Origin: Dolomedes plantarius
Taxonomy: Eukaryota; Arthropoda; Arachnida; Araneae; Dolomedidae
NCBI GenBank assembly: GCA_907164885.2
Contig: OU015499.1
Coordinates: 148,922,739 to 148,986,738 of the forward strand
Direction of reading: 5' to 3'
Length of the DNA stretch: 64,000 bases
The translations under genes and the position numbers were made by a program. Under the pieces are notes generated by a model that ran no database searches, had not been told where the DNA came from, and worked only from the letters and a program-made list of their open reading frames with translations. How positions within the stretch are numbered: the stretch's first letter is position 1; every line of letters starts with the position of its first letter. Shown here piece by piece: positions 57,453 through 64,000 of this stretch.

Positions 57453-59737
57453 CAGGGTGTCTACTACTTTTGAGCAAGTCAATTTCATGACTTTTCATGA
57501 CATTTCATAACCTTAAAAATAAATTTCATGACCATTGAAGTACATACTAATGTTTAAACGAAATTAGTCTCCCCCCCCCCCTGGGCTCGTCTTTCAATAA
57601 TATTCACCTTATTTTTTAAGTTCTTATCAGGAAAACCTTATTTTTAAAAAGTTGGGATTACAACCATGCAATACTTACTAGTTTTATTACTGTTATACAA
57701 ATTCCAGATATGATTGTGACTCAAACACCCATGAAATTTATTGATGCAATGTGAAACACCTTGAAAGTGATGCAAAAATTAATCATTCTCATACTTGTTA
57801 CAGTTACTACAGAAACCCCATTAAAGTAAATAATATTTAAATAACAATTTTTCATTAATTCTACACTGATACAATTGTAAAATAGCTGTATCAATGTTTA
57901 ATTTGAGTTAATTTTTGCTTAAATTGAGGAACTTTCCTAAACTGCTCTGAAAACATCAAGATGAACAACAACTCAAACTGGACTGAGCCTCCCCGATATT
58001 TCACTATTTTTTAACTAAAAATAATATAAAATTTACTAAAGTTACATAATATTTAATATTAATATTTAATAATAATATTAAGAAATTATAAAATTTAATA
58101 TTATATAATCTAAAAGTCCATGCACAATCTTGTGTAATACATTTCAGTAAATTTATAAAACAATTCGAAGCAAAAAAATTGAAATTAAGACAGTAAATAA
58201 ACATTTTAAAAATTTGAATTTTTACTCAAAAATTAAATTTTGAATAAGTATGCAGTTTTAAAAAAATTTACATTTAAAAATGCACTTTTATTTCGATGTT
58301 AAAATGCAATACAGTAAACTCCAGAATTTCGGGGGGCGGGGGATCCTGCCCGTCGAATTTATATCATTAAAATGTATTAGTTTATTACAGAAATAGCCTA
58401 AAATCTCTGCTGGTGTCTCAATATTTGGTTACGGTACGGTAACTAAGAAAAGTTTATATGCGGCGTTTACGCCGGTGCGGCGATTACCTCGATTTCGTTT
58501 TTTCAACAGAAAATTTTAGTCCCTGCGGCGTTTACAGTGGGTGCGGCGCTTACGTGCGAAATTAAGGTAGTTTGTTACGTGGGGAGAGAGAATACCTCGA
58601 GAGCAAATAATGACAAGAAGCCAAAATCTATACAGTAATACTAGAGTTCACTGAAAGAAAAACCGATCTGAACTACACTTCTCTATTCAGGATCGACGTA
58701 AAAATTGAAGCTCTATTCTTCTTTAAAAAAATTGAGTTTTTCCGCTGTCCAACTTCTTTCTCTTGTTAGCATTGTGCACCACTTGTTCGTGTTAATTTTA
58801 ATGCTTTACCATATGTCTACTTCCGCTGTGTGTTTCTTATCTCCTCGTATTTTCGTCGCCCGAGGGGTAGCCCCACATGACGACGTATACTCTCCTTTCT
58901 GTGAAGGGGAGAAAGAGCGTTCGTTCCCGCAGTGGCGAAGAATACAATGCATTTCCCCGCAGGAACTCTGTTACCTCTCTTCCGATGCGGCGTCACAAAG
59001 TAGGCAAAATTTGATCTTAGGTCCGTTGCACACACGGCGTTTTTATCAATGGCGGAAATTTTCCATCGGACGTCGTGCTAAAAGTAGAGCTTACACACAG
59101 CGGAAAACTTCGTCGCCGGGGAAAAGGCCCACCCCTCCTTTTCGAATCCTGCACATTTCAAGAAAACCAGAGGGGTCACACCTACGCCCCCCTCCCCCCA
59201 GCCGGGATCGGAGGAGCCCTCCTTTTCGAATCCACTTTACGATTCCAAGAAAACCAGCGCGCCCCACCCCAGCAAACCTCCAAACACCCCTCTCGCCAAT
59301 GACCCTACGACGGTAGAATCCTCTGTGTGTGTAAGCGTGCATAGGGTCACATGGATAACTAGTTCAATCTGGCGTCAAAAAATCCGCCAGCGCACAGTGG
59401 CACTCGACAGCTGCACAAGCTACCGTCGACGAAAAATTTAATTTTCCGCTCAGTGTGCAAGATCCAATTGACTTCTGTGGTCTACTGTTGGAACGACGTC
59501 CGATGGAAATTTTCCGCCATTGATAAAAGCGCCGTGTGTGCAACGGGCCTAAGTGTTTTTGTACCAGTTAGGAGCATATTTTCTATTCTACATTATATCG
59601 ATAAAAAAAATTTTAAATTGAAAAAATTCGTGACCTTTTCTTTCAATTTCGTTACTTTTCATGACTTTTCGTGACCGTTTTCCCATTTCGTTACTTTTCG
59701 TTACTTTTCATTACTTTTCATGTTAGTAGACACCCTG
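57453..59737. mobile_element. 2.3-kb element with CAGGGTGTCTACTA ends
   Basis: The left end CAGGGTGTCTACTAC and the right end (inverse) TTAGTAGACACCCTG. Both continue into 'catgaaaagtcatgaaa'-like arrays. TCCTG flanks it on both sides; removing the element and one TCCTG restores the unit A sequence near 32898. The TIR style resembles hAT, but the 5-bp duplication does not. It contains a nested MITE and GC-rich DNA with a 203-codon open frame (58705-59316) that is Pro/Arg-rich and unrecognised. Confidence 0.75.
59020..59549. mobile_element. Nested MITE with ~60-bp TIRs (GGTCCGTTGCACACACGG)
   Basis: Left 59020-59079 and right 59490-59549 are inverted copies (GGCCCGTTGCACACACGGCG on the right, inverse strand). 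Each outer edge is bordered by TA. TIR style resembles PIF/Harbinger. The interior is GC-rich with two copies of 'cctccttttcgaatcc' (59134 and 59217). It lies inside 57453-59737. Confidence 0.75.
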
Positions 59738-60304
59738 TCCTGCCTACAGAACAGTTGTAAAAATCTTATTTTATGTACCTATTGGTGGTTCTTTTTTATG
59801 CCATGTTCATCGACTAGTGCACTCGATCACATGGTATCGACTTTTAATTAAAAAAAATATCCACAAACCTAAAGTTCCTAAAGGTGGACTGTTTTGAATT
59901 TTAATTTGGCTCACTTGAACTGGTTGGTACAGATGGCAAAGGCGCCTCCTGTTGCAAGAGTTCCCACTATCAAAATTAACATGTGCCTCCCACAGCAAGT
60001 ACTCTATGGGTCCGAAGGGAAATTTTACCGTTCGACCTTAAGCTTCTCGACCAGGGTGAGCTCTTTCCGAGGAGAGCTCCATGACTGACGTCATGTTTTT
60101 TGGCTTATTCCTTGAATTTATTTAAGGATGTTGTTCTTTAAAGTACGTTGAAATGGCTGGTTTGGTGAACATTTCGAATCTTCTTTTTTTTAATTGCTCT
60201 CTTACAAAGGCTCATCTTTTAGGATTCTCAAACTGCTTTACTTTGATTCTTGCGATCATTGGACGAGAATGTTTAGCGCATCGAATAAACCGAATGCGAT
60301 ATTA

Positions 60305-60640
60305 GAAGACCGGAAGGAGCCTCTTTCAATGCGTTTCCCAGAAAACTCGTTTTTCAGTGACTTTTGTAAAGGAATCCTTTAAAAAAATTTTCAATATATC
60401 AATGAAATTTTGCGATAGTGTTTGCATTTTTGCCTAGATGCAGTGGTTTGACATTCAGTTCAGTTCTTTTCATGAAATTCGATAAAATATGCAAATTCTC
60501 TTAATTTATTTCACCAGTGTAGAAGACCGGAAAGATCCTCTTTCAATGCATTTTCCAGAAAACTCTTTTTTCAGTGTGTTTTGTAAAGGAATCATTTAAA
60601 AAAAATTTCAATGTACCAATGAAATTTTGCGATAGTGTTT
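60305..60640. repeat. Rearranged Tc1 site: flank duplicated around 99 bp of Tc1 end
   Basis: 60305-60420 is the flank joined directly to TA (as at an empty Tc1 site). 60421-60519 equals the last 99 bp of the Tc1 in unit A (34425-34523). 60522-60640 repeats the flank. See findings. Confidence 0.85.
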
Positions 60641-61607
60641 GACATATTACTCACTTTGTTTCGACCTAAAAGCTAAGTCCTATCAAGGCCCGATTTAGAA
60701 AATTCTTGACTATAGGCAAAACTCGGGATGTAGGCCCCCTAACACTAATGTGGGATTAATATTCCAAAATTGACACACAAAAAATTAATCATGAATCATT
60801 GTGAAAGTGCCATTTTACCAAGAATTGGCAATTTGAAGCGTAGAAGCCTGGAAAATTATCAAATATCAAAAAGCAATACAACATATTAACTTCATCATTA
60901 AAACACCTATACAATGCAACCAGAAAACTTATTAATCCCTTACATACACTGTAACATGCATATGTCGTTACGTTGTTGTGACAGCTGATCTGACAATCGC
61001 TCTGACTTCTCGTTCTGTTTTGGTCCTAGGTAGTCCGCTGCCGTTCTGCAGCTTAAATATGCGGTTGTTGACCCACTTTTGATAGCATCATCCTTCTTGG
61101 TGTGTCCATTTTTTTGTTGTTATAGAGTGTACTTAATTGCGACATTTCCTCACTCTGACCAAAGCATCAAAGGTCGAAATCTATGTGATCTTGCTATTTG
61201 CTCTATCTGGAAGCTTCAGCCATAATGTTAGAATTATGATCCAATTTTCGAAACATTTAATTGAATTCCATCAGATTTCTAAAAATCTAACGACTTCTTC
61301 GAAATGCATATTCCTTTAAAGCTGATGTAAATTTTTAACTAACTTATCTCCTTTAAAAATCTAAGCTTATAATATAAATAATTTTCGGTCAGTATCAGAT
61401 ATTTGTGGCGATTACACGAATGGAAGATATTTAAAATTATTCTTTTTTGGAAATTCATAATATTTAAAACTTTAATCATTGGTATTTTATAGATTATTTG
61501 CTGTTGTTTTATTTGTCTTAAAGTTTTCATTGAAAATGATAATTATGTTTTATAACTTAAACAAATATTTTGACCGTCTGATTATACTTATAAATAAGTA
61601 GTTTACA

Positions 61608-61745
61608 ATGAAAAATAAAAGATTTCGCTTCATCACCTCTAATTCACCTCGGCGAGAAGAGCTGAACGCTGTCATAGCAAACCTGATAACAACTGGTAAC
61701 TGCCCAATATATTTTGAAAGCAAAGGAAATTATCAACAGTTATTA
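61608..61745 (+). pseudogene. hAT-like transposase N-terminal fragment (unit B)
   Basis: From ATG 61608: 'FITSNSPRREELNAVIANLI', 'TTGNCPIYFESKGN', 'QQLLSIL'. Same pattern as 35606-35745. The frame then runs into the adjoining Helitron-like end. Confidence 0.4.
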
Positions 61746-61752
61746 TCTATAC

Positions 61753-61790
61753 TAGCTGAGTGGCAACACGATGTGTTGCTTTTTCGATTT
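61753..61790 (-). mobile_element. Helitron-like 3' terminus
   Basis: On the minus strand a perfect 7-bp hairpin GCAACAC-atc-GTGTTGC lies just before CTAG followed by T (61753). It interrupts unit B homology exactly here. The matching TC start was not located; it may lie before 62937 or be lost. Confidence 0.5.
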
Positions 61791-62936
61791 AAAATGAAAT
61801 GGTTCTATTTCTTAAAGATTAAAAACTATTTAATGACTTTTAAAAATATATTAGAATTTTTAAAAAACGAAATAATTATTTAAAATTCCCTTTTACAAAT
61901 TTTGGTTTTTGGCTTTTGAAATAATTCTTTCAAATTTGCGTTTTCAAATTTTGCTTTTTAAACAAAAAAGTTCATTCAATTAGAAAAAATTCTAAAGGTT
62001 TTAACTTCTCATTTCCTAAAACTAAAATTATTTCTGGTACTTTAAAATTATTTCTGGATTTCAATTATTAAATGACTCGTTCTCAACTAACAATTTTTTA
62101 TTTTGGCAATATGGCCGAATGTAAATAATAAATCTCATAGGAGAAAAAGTGCTTAAAAAATAGAAAGACAGTTCTCAGGAATTCAAAATTGGTGGCGGAA
62201 GAATCCTCATCAGCTGCTCATTAATTAGAAACAAATTTCACGATTTTGCTGGAATTATTAGTGAGTAAAATATTAAGTCGAAAAATTACGAACTCCCCAA
62301 TTCAGCTACATTAAGATACTATGGCGATCAGCGCGGGAAATTTCAAAAGTGAGTTTTTGTAAGTACGCTTTTTTAGAATGATAACATTTTTTTAATTAAA
62401 TGTATTTGGTATATTTTGGAAACTGAACATCTAGCAAATGCCGATAAATCGTAAAATTGACATTAATAGGTTCAGAAAACCGAAATATTCGTCTATCAAA
62501 ATTGTCGATTTCGTGAAATTCGGAAAACTGCTTTCGGGAAAAAGCTTCGTTTGCAATGAAAAACATTTTTAACTTTATAAAAAATGTGTATATCCTTAGA
62601 GATGAAAAGTTGTAAAACACATGGAAATAAAAAATTTGTCGATTGGTGGGCGGAAAAAGTTTAATTTTGCGTGCATGAAAATAGTGGAAATTTGCGAAAC
62701 GGAAAGGACACCCGGAAAGTCAGCTGTTTCTGCTGTCCGCCTCTTTTGAGTTTGGCGGTTTTAATTTAATAATTAAAAAAGTTTAAAGTTTTTAAAGTTG
62801 AGGATAGCAGTGCACGCGTCTCAGTCGCGATATCCTGCTATGCTCGGTTCGCGAGATTAGCCCGCCCCCGTGTCTGCTCACTAACATGACTCATAACTCA
62901 TATGTTTACCTTCAGCTGTTATTATATATATATATA
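61791..62936. other. AT-rich sequence, probably Helitron interior
   Basis: No helicase or Rep frame was found. 62800-62880 is locally GC-rich ('tcagtcgcgatatcctgcta') without a recognised feature. Confidence 0.35.
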
Positions 62937-63629
62937 CTAGCTGAAAACCCGCGCTTCGCTACGGAGTGCATTCAGATTAAATACAACGGTCAACGTATGC
63001 AATTTATGCCAAAAAATAAATATATATATTTATAATAAATGCGATGATCAATGTATACAATTGATGTAAAATATATATCTATCTATATATATATATTTAT
63101 AAAAAAATCGTAAGGGATATGCATTTTTTTTTGGATAATATCCAATCGTCTGCTGCATTAGAAAGAGAAAAAAATATTTTTTTTGTCTATTTAGTTGTTA
63201 CGCACGTGACGATAAATTTATTGAAAGTACCAGAAAAATAAATCACGTGATCAGCATTTAATAAATTAAATTCTAAAAATTAATCTTTAAAAATTCACCA
63301 AAAATCAGGAAATGGAGGTAAAAATTCGAAAAAAATTTCATTTTGAAGGAATTTTTATGATCTTTCTCGTGATATAAATTTTATAACCCTCAATGTATTA
63401 TTTTAAATGCAAACGTAAAAAAAGTTTAAAAAACAGCTTAAAAATTTTATTTAAAAAAATCTAAGAAGAATTTTTGAAAAATCTTTCTTAGTGCACCCCT
63501 ACACTATTAGAAGAATCGCCATGCAAAATTTCAGCCCTTTAGGTCCAGCGGTTTGGTCTGTGCGTTGTATGTCAGTCAGTCAGTCAGTGAATGAATGAGT
63601 CAGTTACGGAACTGTTTTATATATATAGA
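62937..63629 (-). mobile_element. Non-autonomous Helitron, minus orientation
   Basis: On the minus strand it starts TCTATATATATAAAACAG (63629) after an A and ends 'ccgtagcgaagcgcgggt' then 'tttcagCTAG' before T (62937). A (GTCA)n run lies near 63571-63590. No coding region. Confidence 0.65.
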
Positions 63630-64000
63630 TAAAGCAAAGTGCCTCTATGAATATATTGTATACAAATCTACATTTCTAGACGAATGTGGTTGAAACTTCG
63701 TATACTTATGTTTTGAAGCCTTGGGATAATTCTAAGATAAGTTTGGAAGCTTTAAAATAATTATAATAATTTTTAATTAATAAAAAACCAACAATTTTGA
63801 AGGGTGACAATAGTAAATAGAAGCTGTTACATTTTCAGGTATCACCCCAATATGTCTCGCTAACCTGCGATTGTTTACTTTCTGAAATTTGGTAAATTAC
63901 GTACTGTGTTTGTACTTCAGAATGCTTAGTAAACTGTAATTGATATTGTTCTTAATTTTATAATTCAAGATGTACTTTTAAAAGCATTTGTGATTTGTGA
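63630..64000. other. Unassigned AT-rich sequence
   Basis: No gene or repeat partner was recognised to the end of the window. Confidence 0.4.

Larger units (their letters stand above)
54137..61745. repeat. Large duplicated unit B (pairs with 30664-35745)
   Basis: Colinear with unit A apart from nested insertions at 56435-57433 and 57453-59737 and the rearranged Tc1 site at 60305-60640. The open frames 55013-55249 (minus) and 55340-55765 (plus) have counterparts in A but match no known family. Unit ends at 'aaaggaaattatcaacagtt'. Confidence 0.75.

Noticed and set aside
58705..59316. 203-codon open frame, Pro/Arg-rich
   Set aside because: It crosses the TIR of a nested MITE and its GC-rich interior with direct repeats; composition explains the open frame and no domain is visible.

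Overview
This window is AT-rich eukaryotic (animal) DNA. Nothing in it looks prokaryotic: there are no operons or Shine-Dalgarno-led gene series. Instead there are C2H2 zinc-finger arrays, tRNA-derived SINEs, a LINE, and cut-and-paste, Helitron and LTR transposon remains, with splice-signal-flanked exon candidates. The transposon mix (mariner, Tc1, pogo, piggyBac, hAT, Merlin-like, MULE-like, Helitron) fits an arthropod, possibly an arachnid, but the species assignment is inference. All families were recognised by eye from motifs; no database search was run.

Only one long intact gene-like reading frame is present: an intronless ten-finger C2H2 protein on the minus strand (9757-10770). It lies in a zinc-finger block (8546-11850) with degraded finger fragments. 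A paralogous block (49620-54120) holds the same gene killed by a stop at codon 2 and another inside finger 2. Three short minus-strand stretches (16530-16592, 18930-18996, 19667-19728) look like exons of an unidentified host gene, but their phases do not chain cleanly.

Three large dispersed duplications organise the rest. (1) A LINE 3' end, a long non-coding tail and a Merlin-like transposase fragment occur at 1-3975 and again at 19776-23842. (2) A ~4 kb unit carrying a mariner occurs at 3985-8546 and 36282-40234. (3) A ~4-5 kb unit occurs at 30664-35745 and 54137-61745. Because each unit is present twice, one copy often shows the empty site of a transposon in the other. This gives exact ends and target-site duplications for a 159-bp Tigger-like MITE, a piggyBac-type MITE (TTAA), a Tc1 (TA), a MULE-like element (9 bp), a hAT (8 bp) and several elements of unclear family.

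Region by region: 1-8546 holds duplication copies with hAT-MITE, SINE and mariner. 8546-12560 holds the zinc-finger block and a piggyBac pseudogene. 12942-18697 holds a Helitron, a MITE, a Tc1/IS630-like transposase and a hAT. 18700-28600 holds host-exon candidates, the second LINE/Merlin copy and AT-rich local duplications. 29775-35745 holds a long (TA)n tract, a Helitron, and duplication unit A with a Tc1. 36282-41759 holds unit 2 with mariner, piggyBac MITE and a full-length Tc1. 42451-46822 holds a full-length pogo-like element and a mariner nested in or beside an LTR-retrotransposon relic. 47035-48456 is a Helitron. 49620-54120 is the dead zinc-finger block. 54137-63629 is unit B with nested insertions and terminal Helitrons. 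Every transposase and reverse transcriptase seen is broken by stops, frameshifts or loss of catalytic residues, so no autonomous mobile element is intact here. I found no sign of a new multi-gene system; the most unusual structures are the nested insertion histories and the rearranged Tc1 site at 60305-60640.
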